64,000 nt of DNA from an uncultured Candidatus Nitrosopumilus sp. (GTDB taxonomy: Archaea > Thermoproteota > Nitrososphaeria > Nitrososphaerales > Nitrosopumilaceae): positions 1,608,662-1,672,661 of the forward strand of contig OX638319.1 of NCBI GenBank assembly GCA_951812655.1, written 5' to 3'. Positions 41,816 to 50,982 of this stretch are shown piece after piece. The translations under genes and the position numbers were made by a program. The notes beneath the pieces were generated by a model. That model was given only the letters and a program-made list of their open reading frames with translations. It made no database searches and was not told the DNA's origin. Position 1 is the stretch's first letter. The number at the start of each line of letters is the position of its first letter.

Positions 41816-43673
41816 AGAAAAATTCAATCAGATTTCTCCAAGTGAATTCTTTTACAGTAATAGGGATTTGGCTGGTTTTAGCAATCCTACACGTTCATTG
41901 TATACTGCCGTAAGAGAATTTGTAGAAAATGCCTTGGATGCATGCGATCAAAAAGGAATTCTTCCAGATGTCCACCTGACAATCAAAGCAGTTGATCCCG
42001 AAAAACCTGATCCCAAACCATACATTTTAACTGTTAAGGATAACGGTCCAGGAATTGATGCAGAACATATCCCCCTTGCCTTTGGAACCGTTCTCTATGG
42101 CTCCAAATTCGGACTTAAACAAGCAAGAGGAATGTTTGGACTAGGTGCCACCATGGCTATATTGTATGGGCAAATCACCACAAACAAACCCGTTGTGGTG
42201 AAAAGCTCTGTAGATGCAAAAACTCAAGACACGTTTGAGCTTCTACTTGACATTCAAAAAAACAAACCCGTGATAGTAAAACACACTTCTAAGGAAATCT
42301 CAAAAAAAGGACTTTCTGTTAGTATTTGTTTGGAGGGAGATTACTCCAAAGCTGGAAACAAAATTCGAGATTATGTTTATGAGACATCTTTGATCACACC
42401 TTACGCGTCAATAACATTTGATGATCCAAAGGGCCAAAAATTTAGCCATCCGAGGTTTGTAAAAGAAATTCCTCCGCCTCCCACCATCATCAAGCCTCAT
42501 CCACACGGAATTGATGTGGAACGAATTCGTAGAATGATTGTTGAATCTCAATTTGAAATTCCTACTATTGACGATGCCATGATGGAAAAAGTTAGAAAAG
42601 ATCTTGGTTTGTCTGTGAAAAAACTTAGTTATACATCGATAATGGAAAAAGCAAAGAAGAAATGGAAAAATCTTCCACGACAGGTTCGTGTAGTCATCTC
42701 ATTGATGTCTTTTCTAAAAATGGATTTTGAAAAACTCAACAAGATCAGAATTGAGGATATTGACATGCCAAACAAAAAATTATTTTATTGGGATTTTGGT
42801 GATTCCCAATCAAAATCGATAGATATGGACCCTAGTAGTCAATATTACAAACAACTGACCAATACCGTTCAAGGTGAGCCTCTTACGACGTTCTTGACGA
42901 AAAGATTTCAGCGCATTGGACCTACAACTGCAGTAAAGTTTGCAAAATTTGCAGGATTCAAACCTGAAAAAAGAATGGGTACTCTGACAAACCAGGAGTT
43001 GGTCAATCTGAGCGACTCTCTTCAAAAATTCGATGACTTTATGGCCCCTGATTCTAGCTGCCTTGCCCCTTTGGGCGAAGAACCTCTGGAGAAAGGAATC
43101 AAGAAATTCTTTAATCCTGATTTCACTGCAGTCATTCAACGACCTGCATCTGCATATTCTGGATTCCCTTTCATTATAGAAATGGGGATTGCCTATGGGG
43201 GAGACATCAAGTCTGGCGGACCTCATGTCTACAGGTACGCCAATAGGATTCCGTTACTTTATGATGAGGGTAGTGATGTTGTCATTAAAGTTTCACGTGA
43301 TACTGATTGGGCCAGATATAAGATAAAGGGGGAACCTCCTTTCATCATCGTATCTCATATTTGTTCAACTAGAATTCCGTACAAGACTGCAGGAAAAGAA
43401 AATGTCGCAGATCGACCCGAAATTGAGCGAGAGTTGAGATTGGGATTACAGTTTTTATCCAGAAAGCTTGCTGCATACATGTCAAAACGAGGTCAGGCAG
43501 ACATGGCAAAAAAGAGGGCGAATCTATATGCAAAATACATACCTCTGATTGCAGAATTTTGTACAGAGCTTGCGGGCAAGAAAAAAGAGCCTAATTACAA
43601 GAAGATATTACAAGAAAATTCAGTTGAAGATGTGAAGGTAACAAAGGAGGAAAACAAGATTGAAAACAAGTAA
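41802..43673 (+). CDS. top6B: DNA topoisomerase VI subunit B
   Basis: A 623-residue GHKL ATPase. Bergerat-fold motifs: REFVENALDACDQKG (N box), VKDNGPGIDAEHIP (G1), YGSKFGLKQARGMFGLGATM (G2), then a helix-two-turn-helix region near QRIGPTTAVKFAKFAGF and a transducer with the switch Lys. It drives ATP-dependent passage of one duplex through another together with subunit A, whose gene overlaps by 14 bases. Confidence 0.97.
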   Translation: MSSIKEKFNQISPSEFFYSNRDLAGFSNPTRSLYTAVREFVENALDACDQKGILPDVHLTIKAVDPEKPDPKPYILTVKDNGPGIDAEHIPLAFGTVLYGSKFGLKQARGMFGLGATMAILYGQITTNKPVVVKSSVDAKTQDTFELLLDIQKNKPVIVKHTSKEISKKGLSVSICLEGDYSKAGNKIRDYVYETSLITPYASITFDDPKGQKFSHPRFVKEIPPPPTIIKPHPHGIDVERIRRMIVESQFEIPTIDDAMMEKVRKDLGLSVKKLSYTSIMEKAKKKWKNLPRQVRVVISLMSFLKMDFEKLNKIRIEDIDMPNKKLFYWDFGDSQSKSIDMDPSSQYYKQLTNTVQGEPLTTFLTKRFQRIGPTTAVKFAKFAGFKPEKRMGTLTNQELVNLSDSLQKFDDFMAPDSSCLAPLGEEPLEKGIKKFFNPDFTAVIQRPASAYSGFPFIIEMGIAYGGDIKSGGPHVYRYANRIPLLYDEGSDVVIKVSRDTDWARYKIKGEPPFIIVSHICSTRIPYKTAGKENVADRPEIERELRLGLQFLSRKLAAYMSKRGQADMAKKRANLYAKYIPLIAEFCTELAGKKKEPNYKKILQENSVEDVKVTKEENKIENK

Positions 43674-44784
43674 GTCCAAAGAGAAGAGTCGAATCAAAGA
43701 ACGAAATAAAAAAGCTGATGACAAGCAAAAGAACATCCTTGAGATGCTTAAAAGTCATGGTGCAAAAATATACGATGATCTAGACAATGGCCAATTTCCA
43801 AAGTTTTCTATCCCTAGTAGATCTGTAGGCAATATCGTTTATGATAAAAAACTACGTCAGTATATTCTTGGAAATAATGCTGCTTTGAGAAGTTCGAGAA
43901 ATTCCTCACAGCTAAGATCTTTTACACAATTGATGTGGCTGGCGTTTTTCGCAAATAGGTTGACACATGAAAAAAAATCATCTACTCTGAGAGACGTGTA
44001 TTATTCTTCTCAGGCATTTGCTGTTGAGTTTGAAGATCAATCTGAGTCTGATAATATAATTGTGGATTTGGAAGCTGTTACTTCTAAACCACGTGAAGAT
44101 TTTCATATATTTCCTGAGGAAAGAAGTTCAATTTTTGGAGATCTGAATATTGAGTATACTATTCCTGGTTACGAGGGAAAAACAATGAATCTATCTAATC
44201 ATCCTGATGGGTATTCTATTGGTCCCAGTCTAACTACTGCGGAATTAGTCGATACCAGTGCTGAAATTGTTATTGCAATTGAGAAGGGTGGACTTTTTAC
44301 CCGTTTTGTTGAAGAACAGGTTGATAAAAAATTCAAATCCATCATCATAAACACTGGTGGACAAGCGCCACGTTCTACTAGAACTTTATTGAAAAGACTT
44401 CATGATGAAATGAAATTACCTGTAATTGTTCTAACTGATGGAGATGTTTATGGAGAGCATATTGCTATGGTGATCAAGTCTGGTTCTGCAAACGCCGCAC
44501 ATCTAAGGGAATTAACCGTACCTGATGCAAAATGGGTTGGAGTTTGGGCTACTGATATTGAAAAATATAAGTTGCCTACTATTCCAATGACCGAATCTGA
44601 TATCAAACGATGCTATGATCTACAAAAAGATCCTAGATACCAAGACGGAGTATGGAAAAAGGAGCTAGACGTATTTTTGAGATTGAAAAGAAAAGCTGAA
44701 TTGGAAGCTTTTTCTAAGTACGGCCTGACAAATATTACCGATAAGTACCTGCCCCAGAAATTGGAACTTGCAAAAAGTCTGTAG
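43660..44784 (+). CDS. top6A: DNA topoisomerase VI subunit A
   Basis: A 374-residue Spo11-like protein. Active-site Tyr lies in STLRDVYYSSQAF and the Toprim acidic residues are in VIAIEKGGLFTRFVE and PVIVLTDGDVYGEHI. The N-terminus is Lys-rich (KTSKSKEKSRIKERNKKADD). TTG start inside top6B. It makes the double-strand cut in the A2B2 enzyme. Confidence 0.97.
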   Translation: MKTSKSKEKSRIKERNKKADDKQKNILEMLKSHGAKIYDDLDNGQFPKFSIPSRSVGNIVYDKKLRQYILGNNAALRSSRNSSQLRSFTQLMWLAFFANRLTHEKKSSTLRDVYYSSQAFAVEFEDQSESDNIIVDLEAVTSKPREDFHIFPEERSSIFGDLNIEYTIPGYEGKTMNLSNHPDGYSIGPSLTTAELVDTSAEIVIAIEKGGLFTRFVEEQVDKKFKSIIINTGGQAPRSTRTLLKRLHDEMKLPVIVLTDGDVYGEHIAMVIKSGSANAAHLRELTVPDAKWVGVWATDIEKYKLPTIPMTESDIKRCYDLQKDPRYQDGVWKKELDVFLRLKRKAELEAFSKYGLTNITDKYLPQKLELAKSL

Positions 44785-44785
44785 T

Positions 44786-45268
44786 TTACTTTATTCTGAG
44801 TGTCAGAACGCCGTTTCTGTATTTGAAATCAAATATTTGCATTGAATTTGCACCTTCTATGGGGATTTCCTTTGAAAATCCTGATGTCCCTCTAATGTAC
44901 AAAATCCCATCGACTAGTCTGACGGCAATTTTATCTTCTGGTCCTGGAACTTCGGCAACAAACACAAATTCATCTTTGTCTTTGATGAGATCGTAAATCC
45001 AATTCTTTGTTTCTGGCTCTCTTCCTTGAGTATACGTCTGTTTTTGTTCATTGGTCATTTTTTTCAGAACTTTTACCCAGTAAAACATTGTAACAGCAGC
45101 TCCTCCGATGAGTATGAAACTCACAAAGCCCGAATCTGCTCTTTGTGTCATTATGTAAATTATGCCTAAAAATAAAATTACAATAATGGGAATTACAAAA
45201 CTTACTGATTGATTATTTGAATATGTTCCCTTGTAACTTGCCAAACAGTAAAAATTAGAGTCTTCCAA
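44786..45268 (-). CDS. Membrane-anchored Hsp20/CS-like protein
   Basis: A 160-residue protein with two N-terminal membrane helices (VSFVIPIIVILFLGIIYIM, FVSFILIGGAAVTMFYW) and a C-terminal alpha-crystallin/CS-like beta sandwich (EFVFVAEVPGPEDKIAVRLV, DGILYIRGT, FDFKYRNGVLTLRIK). AEVPG..D and NGVLTL are Hsp20 hallmarks, but the long IxI tail is missing. It could guard proteins at the membrane. Convergent with top6A, separated by one base. Confidence 0.78.
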   Translation of the reverse strand: MEDSNFYCLASYKGTYSNNQSVSFVIPIIVILFLGIIYIMTQRADSGFVSFILIGGAAVTMFYWVKVLKKMTNEQKQTYTQGREPETKNWIYDLIKDKDEFVFVAEVPGPEDKIAVRLVDGILYIRGTSGFSKEIPIEGANSMQIFDFKYRNGVLTLRIK

Positions 45269-45468
45269 ATATAAAGTATCTTTGGAAATTCTATACTTTC
45301 TAATTTGAAAAATGATGAGATCTCTTTCTGAAAAAAGAAATTTATCTAAATTTCAATGTCGTTACTCTTAGATATCTTCTAGAATTAAAACAACATTTCT
45401 TATAATTTTGAAATTAATGTGTAATTTCACATATTTGGTTTTTATTACCATTTTCAAAATTTTGATCG

Positions 45469-45687
45469 TTGACTGACAGAAAACAATCTAGCTTGTCAAT
45501 ACGTGAAATCGCATTTAGGGGAACAATTCTAGCCATGATTGTTACGGTTCCTTCTCTTGTTTCATTTGTGATAGTTTGGACTATTTTAGATAATTTGCTT
45601 TATGCTATAACTGTGGGTGCCGTTGTTCATTTTATTGCAATGGGCTTTTCTTTGAAGATTTCAAAAAAACTTCTTGTAAAAAGATGA
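45469..45687 (+). CDS. Small two-helix membrane protein
   Basis: A 72-residue protein from a TTG: basic N-terminus (TDRKQSSLSIREIAFRG), helix ILAMIVTVPSLVSFVIVW and helix ITVGAVVHFIAMGFSLKI, basic end KKLLVKR. TTTTTATTA about 28 bases upstream suits a leaderless start. No family recognised. Confidence 0.6.
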   Translation: MTDRKQSSLSIREIAFRGTILAMIVTVPSLVSFVIVWTILDNLLYAITVGAVVHFIAMGFSLKISKKLLVKR

Positions 45688-45729
45688 TAATGTGGAATAT
45701 GTTTTATTCAATGTGTTCATTTTAACAGT

Positions 45730-46083
45730 ATGTCGTTCTCCCAAATTGAAAGGGATCTGATTTCTGAAATTCAATTAGATCCAATTCAAGCAAAAGTGTA
45801 TTTGCTGGTCACTTGTTATGGTAAAATGACTCCTGAGGAAATTTCCACAAAACTAAAAATCCCCCTTGACGACACTCGTAAAGCGTCAAAGGATCTGATG
45901 GCTTTTGGTGCTTTTATTGATATTTCGCAAACTGAGTTTGAAGCAATGCATCCTAGATTTACAGCAGTAAATATGTACAGAAAGATGTGTGAGAGGAACA
46001 ATATTGAATTCAAAAGAAACAAAATAGTTGATAATATCGGTGTGATTTTGGAAAAGCCTTATGATGATGCAAGGACTAAATAG
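45730..46083 (+). CDS. TrmB-like winged-helix transcription regulator
   Basis: A 117-residue protein. The first 65 residues show the TrmB-type helix-turn-helix (LDPIQAKVYLLVTCYGKMTP followed by EEISTKLKIPLDDTRKASKD, then LMAFGAFIDI). The C-terminal part has a helix for pairing (FTAVNMYRKMCERNNIEFKR). No sugar-binding domain, so a short regulator. Followed on the same strand by two unknown genes. Confidence 0.82.
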   Translation: MSFSQIERDLISEIQLDPIQAKVYLLVTCYGKMTPEEISTKLKIPLDDTRKASKDLMAFGAFIDISQTEFEAMHPRFTAVNMYRKMCERNNIEFKRNKIVDNIGVILEKPYDDARTK

Positions 46084-46104
46084 AACTATTGTGATCACAT
46101 TTCA

Positions 46105-46482
46105 TTGGGTAATGACATCACGTATTTTGGTGTAATCAACATCAATATCAATGAAAAAACCATTGGGTCTGTTGATGTTTGGCGTTCTGCTACAACAAAA
46201 CAGCTCTATTGTGAAGAAAAACAACTTGGTATTGAAGCATTAGCTGACACTGTAGGTATGCCTGAAATTAAACCCGATGAAAAATGGGGAGTTTTAGTAA
46301 GCAAATTACAACAAGGTAAAGACAAATGGAAATTAGTTAAACTACCTGAAAATGGTATAATAAAATTTGAAACTATTGATGAAAAAATAATTTCCCTTAA
46401 TGTTACTGATTACAAAATTGTTGATGATAACCATTGGAGCTTTCTAATTGATGAGAATGTTAACAAAGCTGTAGAAATTTAA
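46105..46482 (+). CDS. Beta-rich protein of unknown function
   Basis: A 125-residue protein from a TTG. Many short beta strands (ITYFGVININ; KTIGSVDVWRS; EKIISLNVTDYKIVDDNHW). One Cys. No membrane or metal site. It lies 21 bases after the regulator and 8 bases before the next gene, so an operon is likely. Not recognised. Confidence 0.65.
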   Translation: MGNDITYFGVINININEKTIGSVDVWRSATTKQLYCEEKQLGIEALADTVGMPEIKPDEKWGVLVSKLQQGKDKWKLVKLPENGIIKFETIDEKIISLNVTDYKIVDDNHWSFLIDENVNKAVEI

Positions 46483-46490
46483 TCTGTAAA

Positions 46491-46775
46491 ATGGATCTTA
46501 AAGTTCACATCAATAACATTCATGGCAGTCAGATGGCTGCAAAAATCACTGGCAATTTTCTGATCGATGATCATCAGTTTCGATTTACAGCTATTGCATT
46601 TGGTAGGATTGGTGGACAGAACGTAGGTGCAAAATTGTCTCAAACCACTGAAAAGGAATTAGAAAAACTGGGGTATGACATTGATGAAGTTGTTGATTCA
46701 CTTCAGCGAAATCTACTTCAAGGTGATTTAACACTTCCCGAAGGACTCAAAAAAGAATCCTTTGTGGATGACTAA
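46491..46775 (+). CDS. Protein of unknown function
   Basis: A 94-residue protein: beta strands (KVHINNIHGSQMAAKITGNF, HQFRFTAIAFGRIGGQNV) then an acidic helix (EKELEKLGYDIDEVVDSLQR) and LPEGLKK. Not recognised. Third gene of the short operon starting with the TrmB-like gene. Confidence 0.65.
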   Translation: MDLKVHINNIHGSQMAAKITGNFLIDDHQFRFTAIAFGRIGGQNVGAKLSQTTEKELEKLGYDIDEVVDSLQRNLLQGDLTLPEGLKKESFVDD

Positions 46776-46832
46776 ATAAAGTTTATAGTAATTCTATTGC
46801 GTCTCAGAAAGAGTATTTTGTAAATATCTTGC

Positions 46833-47120
46833 TTATGCAAAGCTAGTAATTTCTTTTTTACTGCCATCGTCATCATCAGGATCGTATCCTCTCTTTTTGT
46901 GAATTGAACTGATGACCCCTTTGGTAAACTCGTCAAACTTTTTGTCTTTCATGGAGTCAATTACCTCATCCACGGTCTTGTTCATATCGATTTTTTTGCA
47001 TAGGCGGTCAGCCTCTGAGCAATAGGATTCGATGTATCTCTGTATGTAGTCGTATTCAGAGCCTTCAATTCCTATATCTCGTCTTCTCTGGCTTAGTCTT
47101 TCTCTCCAGGTTATGCTCAT
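46833..47120 (-). CDS. Helical protein of unknown function
   Basis: A 95-residue protein with an Arg-rich start (SITWRERLSQRRRDIG), helices (YIQRYIESYCSEADRLCKKI) and an Asp-rich end (DPDDDDGSKKE). Two Cys seven residues apart. No family recognised. Confidence 0.65.
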   Translation of the reverse strand: MSITWRERLSQRRRDIGIEGSEYDYIQRYIESYCSEADRLCKKIDMNKTVDEVIDSMKDKKFDEFTKGVISSIHKKRGYDPDDDDGSKKEITSFA

Positions 47121-47163
47121 TGTACCTATTTTGATTGTACTTGATCGAATTTAAAGATGAAAA

Positions 47164-47376
47164 TCAACCCGAAACAAATTGAATCTTTTCTATTGGAATT
47201 TTTGGGATGCACAGGCATGGGTTTCCAGAAATGATCAGGCACAGTAGTCTTCCGGTATTGGTAAGGTGAGCCTGTTGAATTTCTCCCTTGAAGTATTTCA
47301 CTGATACTTCAAACCTTTTTTCTCTTTTGATTATAGTACATGGAATCAAGCTCTTTAGTGAATGAATTGTTTTCAA
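47164..47376 (-). CDS. Stand-alone SfsA N-terminal-like domain
   Basis: A 70-residue protein. CTIIKREKRFEVSVKYFKGE then IQQAHLTNTGRLLCLI is close to the N-terminal OB part of SfsA (a.l..R.kRF.a.v......v.aHl.NtGrl..ll), a sugar-fermentation-linked nuclease family of about 230 residues. The catalytic C-terminal domain is absent. TTG start 28 bases after mtnP, so it is the last gene of apt-mtnP. Either an old truncation or a domain used alone for nucleic acid binding. Confidence 0.6.
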   Translation of the reverse strand: MKTIHSLKSLIPCTIIKREKRFEVSVKYFKGEIQQAHLTNTGRLLCLIISGNPCLCIPKIPIEKIQFVSG

Positions 47377-47403
47377 GTCACTATACGTAATAGTTGTGGA
47401 TGG

Positions 47404-48195
47404 CTAAAATTCTGCTTCTGCCAATGCTTTTTCGCACGAACATTCTCTCGTTTTTGGAATTTTATTTATTAATTCTGTAAGGATTTTTTTTGTTTTCTCG
47501 ACATTTTTTGATAGTGTCTCAATCACTTCTTTTGCAGTGACTGGTTTCTCAGCCCAAACATCATAATCTGTGATAGTTGAGATGGATGCATAGCACATTT
47601 GAGCTTCTCTGGCAAGTTGGCATTCGGGAACTAGTGTCATTCCAATAATGTCTGCACCTGTAGTCTTATAGAATCTTGATTCAGCTTTTGTTGAAAATCT
47701 TGGACCTTCAATGCAAACGTATGTGCAATCTTTATGCATTTTAACATCCTGTTTTTCTGTGACTTGTAGAATTGATGATTGTAACTCTGGACAAAAAGGA
47801 TCCGCTACGGAAATGTGGATTACTTTACCTTGCTCTGAAAACGAACCTTCTCTGGACTTTGTAAAGTCTAGAAATTGTGTAGGTAAAGCAAAATGTCCTG
47901 GCTCAAATTCTTCTTTTAAGCTGCCTACCGCTGACGGCGCAATAATTCTTGTAATTCCCAATTCTTTGAATGCCCAAATATTGGCTTTAAAATTAATCAT
48001 ATGTGGTGGAATGGTGTGTTTTTTTCCGTGTCTGGGAAGAAATGCAATCTTTCTTCCATTAAACATGCCAATCGTAATTTTGTCAGATGGTTTTCCATAT
48101 GGCGTATCGATGTCTATTTCTTGAGGATTGTCTAGAAGACCTGAATCGTAGATTCCTGTACCCCCAAAAATTCCTATTTCGGCACTTTCTTCCAT
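47404..48195 (-). CDS. mtnP: S-methyl-5'-thioadenosine phosphorylase
   Basis: A 263-residue nucleoside phosphorylase. Phosphate and substrate motifs: [60 protein letters not shown] and [19 protein letters not shown]. Cleaves MTA, a by-product of polyamine synthesis, to adenine and methylthioribose-1-P. The C-terminus [12 protein letters not shown] has a CxC as in thermophilic relatives. Shares a TGATG junction with apt, which reuses the adenine. Confidence 0.95.
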   Translation of the reverse strand: MEESAEIGIFGGTGIYDSGLLDNPQEIDIDTPYGKPSDKITIGMFNGRKIAFLPRHGKKHTIPPHMINFKANIWAFKELGITRIIAPSAVGSLKEEFEPGHFALPTQFLDFTKSREGSFSEQGKVIHISVADPFCPELQSSILQVTEKQDVKMHKDCTYVCIEGPRFSTKAESRFYKTTGADIIGMTLVPECQLAREAQMCYASISTITDYDVWAEKPVTAKEVIETLSKNVEKTKKILTELINKIPKTRECSCEKALAEAEF

Positions 48196-48707
48196 CAGTA
48201 CCTCACCAACGATTTACAGTTGTAGTTGTTAATTCCTTTGATTCCATTTAGTTCTGTTAGTTCAATCACAAATGCGAATCCTGTGATTTTTCCGCCAACT
48301 TTTTCAATCAACTTAGCCGATGCTTTTGCTGTTCCGCCTGTCGCAAGTAAATCATCGCAGATGAGAATTTTCTCTCCTTCTTTGATGACATCTTTCTGCA
48401 CTTCTATTGTATCTTTTCCGTATTCTATGGAATATGACAATTTCACCGTTTTTCCCGGTAACTTTCCTGCTTTTCTAACCATTATCAAGCCCTTGTTGTA
48501 TCTTGATGCCAGAATCGAGGCTAAGATGAATCCTCTAGATTCTATTCCTGCAAAAACATCGATGTCTTTTGGATGAAAATACTTGGAAAACTCGTCAGCT
48601 ATAAAGGATAGAGCTGACGGATCTTTTAAAATTGGACTAAAGTCTCTGAATAAAATACCTTTTTTAGGAAAGTCTGGATATTCCGCTATTTTATCTTTTA
48701 GATTCAT
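48195..48707 (-). CDS. apt: Adenine phosphoribosyltransferase
   Basis: A 170-residue PRTase that converts adenine and PRPP to AMP. Motifs: [54 protein letters not shown] and the PRPP loop [20 protein letters not shown]. First gene of apt-mtnP-SfsA-like. It recycles the adenine freed by MtnP. Confidence 0.95.
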   Translation of the reverse strand: MNLKDKIAEYPDFPKKGILFRDFSPILKDPSALSFIADEFSKYFHPKDIDVFAGIESRGFILASILASRYNKGLIMVRKAGKLPGKTVKLSYSIEYGKDTIEVQKDVIKEGEKILICDDLLATGGTAKASAKLIEKVGGKITGFAFVIELTELNGIKGINNYNCKSLVRY

Positions 48708-48745
48708 GTTGATATCCTGACTATCTGAAATAAAATTGTTTGATA

Positions 48746-50893
48746 TTATTTAATTTCAAATTCTTCTTCGGCACTATTGAACGCATCAGAAACTCTTACG
48801 GTGTATGTTCCAGGTTCGGTATCTTTGGGAATTACCCATGGTTGATTAATTTCCCCTTCAGCGGATGCTGGAAATGACAAGTCCTCAATTATTTTTCCGT
48901 CATCTGAAATTATTTCAATTGATACGGTTTGTTTTGCCCCCATGACGTGTATGTTGATTGTTTGTCCGTATCCTGGAACCTCCGGACCTTCATCGATCTG
49001 AATGGCCATTTCATCTTGTTTGATATCATGTACCTCTACTTCTACGCTGTCAAAGTTAGACCCACTTTTTGCTGTGATTGTCCATATTCCCGCAATTACA
49101 TCCGATGGTATCCTGAATGTGTCCTCAGAAATTTTCTTGTTTTTATCTGAGAATGTCTCTCTACTTTTGATTTCGTTTCCTTCTGGATCGAACATGGTTA
49201 TTGTGAGAAGTATGTTGGCAGATTTTGTTTCACCTAAAATTAGTACTGAATCCCCTGGATGATAGTCTGTTTTTGTCGTGTTGATTTTAATCTCCCCCGA
49301 GCCTGTTTGGAGTCCGACTGTGAAAACTTCTGTACTCTGAGAACTTCCTTTGCTAATTACTGCAGTATACACTCCAGATGAATACCCTTCTAGACTTAGG
49401 GAGTGGACTGCACGTCCATCCGGTTGTAATGTAATCGATGTCGTGTCTCCTATGGGTTTGTCTGATGGATCTATAATTAGTAGACTGATAATCTCTGATG
49501 CTTTTCCTGCAATTGTAATTGTTGCAGTATCTCCTATTTTGTAACTAAGTTTGTCAAATTCTAAATTAACTGGTATGGATGGTAACTGTCCTAATCCTAC
49601 ATAGCTGAATTCTTTATCTTTTTCTTGTGTAGCGATTAGCGTGTAAGTTCCTTCTGGAGTATTTTGTGAAGTTGGATATTCAAATTTTACAACTCCTGAA
49701 CCTGCTACTTGCATGACATCTGAAAAAACTTCTTTTCCAAGAGGATCTTCTAATATGATCTCTATTGGTTTATTTGGCAAAGCTGTACCGTCAAATTCTA
49801 TAATTTCCCCTGGCTCAAACTTCAAATTTATTGGAGATATGATGATTTTTTTATCTGATTCGACTGTCCAGTAAACCAGTTTGTTTTCTCGGCCATCTGT
49901 GATTTTTGCACTGTATTTGCCAAATGGTGTGTCTGATGCTACGATGATTGGCTCGGCTAATTCCCAATTACCTTTGCTGTCAATTTCGGCAGTTCTGGAA
50001 TTAATTACTTCACCTTCTGACGTTGTAATCTCAGCAGTTATGGCACTACCTGGATCTCCAGTTCCAAAAATCTCTAGGAAATCTCCTCTGTAGATGATCT
50101 CTGGGATTCCTTTTATTGTAAGTGGTATGTTATCTGATTCAGGAATTCTGTTTTGAATTTCACCAATTCTTAAACTGATTTTTTTCTCATCTCCTTCTTT
50201 GTCCACTATTTTGAAATCTGTTCTATCTGCTTTTTGCTCTGATGGAATTTTCATTGTAGTCATAAAATGACCTTTTTCATCCGTCTCAAAACTGCCGATC
50301 TTTTTTGTACTTATGTAGAAGTCAAATTCTTGCAACGAGCCAAAATTATCTCCTGTTACTCTGATTGTGGATCCAACATTTGGTTTTTCTGGAACTATTT
50401 TGAATTTTGATTCCTCTGAGATTCCTTTTCCTGAACTGTTTGAACTTTGTTTAATTTCATCCCCTTTTGTTACTGTTGGTAAATCATCTGCAATAGATTT
50501 GCCTGTGTCAATTTGTATATTTTTGTCATTTATTGCCTTCCAATTTATCCCTGTACTTACTTTGTCAGTTTTTACTCCAAATTTCACTGATTCTCCTGGA
50601 ATTATTGGCTCTGATGATGATGTGAAAACAATTACGCCCTGTGGTGTTTTTTCTCCAATCCAACCGTTTTCAGTTTTAAAAGATTTGAAATCAAAGTCAC
50701 TTCCTAGCCATATTCTTAAACTGTTGATATTTTCATTCGAATTATTTGTCAATTCCAACAATGTGGTTTCTTCTAATGCTATGCTTTTGACATCGATTTC
50801 TTCACCAAAAGCATTTGGTGAAATTGATAATAATGAAATTGAAAAAATTAATCCAATTGAAAGGAAAATTCCTCCAGTTGAGAATTTATTCAT
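48746..50893 (-). CDS. Large secreted Ig-like-repeat surface protein
   Basis: A 715-residue protein with a signal peptide (GIFLSIGLIFSISLLSISPN, cleavage near NAFG). It is built of about six or seven beta-sandwich units, seen as recurring phrases like PGESVKFGV, YRGDFLEIFGTGDPGSAITA, FEPGEIIEFDGTALPNKPIE, YKIGDTATITIAG, YHPGDSVLILGE and YGQTINIHVMG, each followed by TPxGxYx or SGVYTA. No membrane anchor at the end. Probably an extracellular adhesion or S-layer-associated protein of a style common in these archaea. Confidence 0.8.
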   Translation of the reverse strand: MNKFSTGGIFLSIGLIFSISLLSISPNAFGEEIDVKSIALEETTLLELTNNSNENINSLRIWLGSDFDFKSFKTENGWIGEKTPQGVIVFTSSSEPIIPGESVKFGVKTDKVSTGINWKAINDKNIQIDTGKSIADDLPTVTKGDEIKQSSNSSGKGISEESKFKIVPEKPNVGSTIRVTGDNFGSLQEFDFYISTKKIGSFETDEKGHFMTTMKIPSEQKADRTDFKIVDKEGDEKKISLRIGEIQNRIPESDNIPLTIKGIPEIIYRGDFLEIFGTGDPGSAITAEITTSEGEVINSRTAEIDSKGNWELAEPIIVASDTPFGKYSAKITDGRENKLVYWTVESDKKIIISPINLKFEPGEIIEFDGTALPNKPIEIILEDPLGKEVFSDVMQVAGSGVVKFEYPTSQNTPEGTYTLIATQEKDKEFSYVGLGQLPSIPVNLEFDKLSYKIGDTATITIAGKASEIISLLIIDPSDKPIGDTTSITLQPDGRAVHSLSLEGYSSGVYTAVISKGSSQSTEVFTVGLQTGSGEIKINTTKTDYHPGDSVLILGETKSANILLTITMFDPEGNEIKSRETFSDKNKKISEDTFRIPSDVIAGIWTITAKSGSNFDSVEVEVHDIKQDEMAIQIDEGPEVPGYGQTINIHVMGAKQTVSIEIISDDGKIIEDLSFPASAEGEINQPWVIPKDTEPGTYTVRVSDAFNSAEEEFEIK

Positions 50894-50982
50894 ATTTTTC
50901 AGTCCCCATCTCCACTTAAACCTTGAATGTTTTTTGCTATTTTTGTATTTCTTAGTTTGGTGTTTTTCATGAGCAAACTTCT

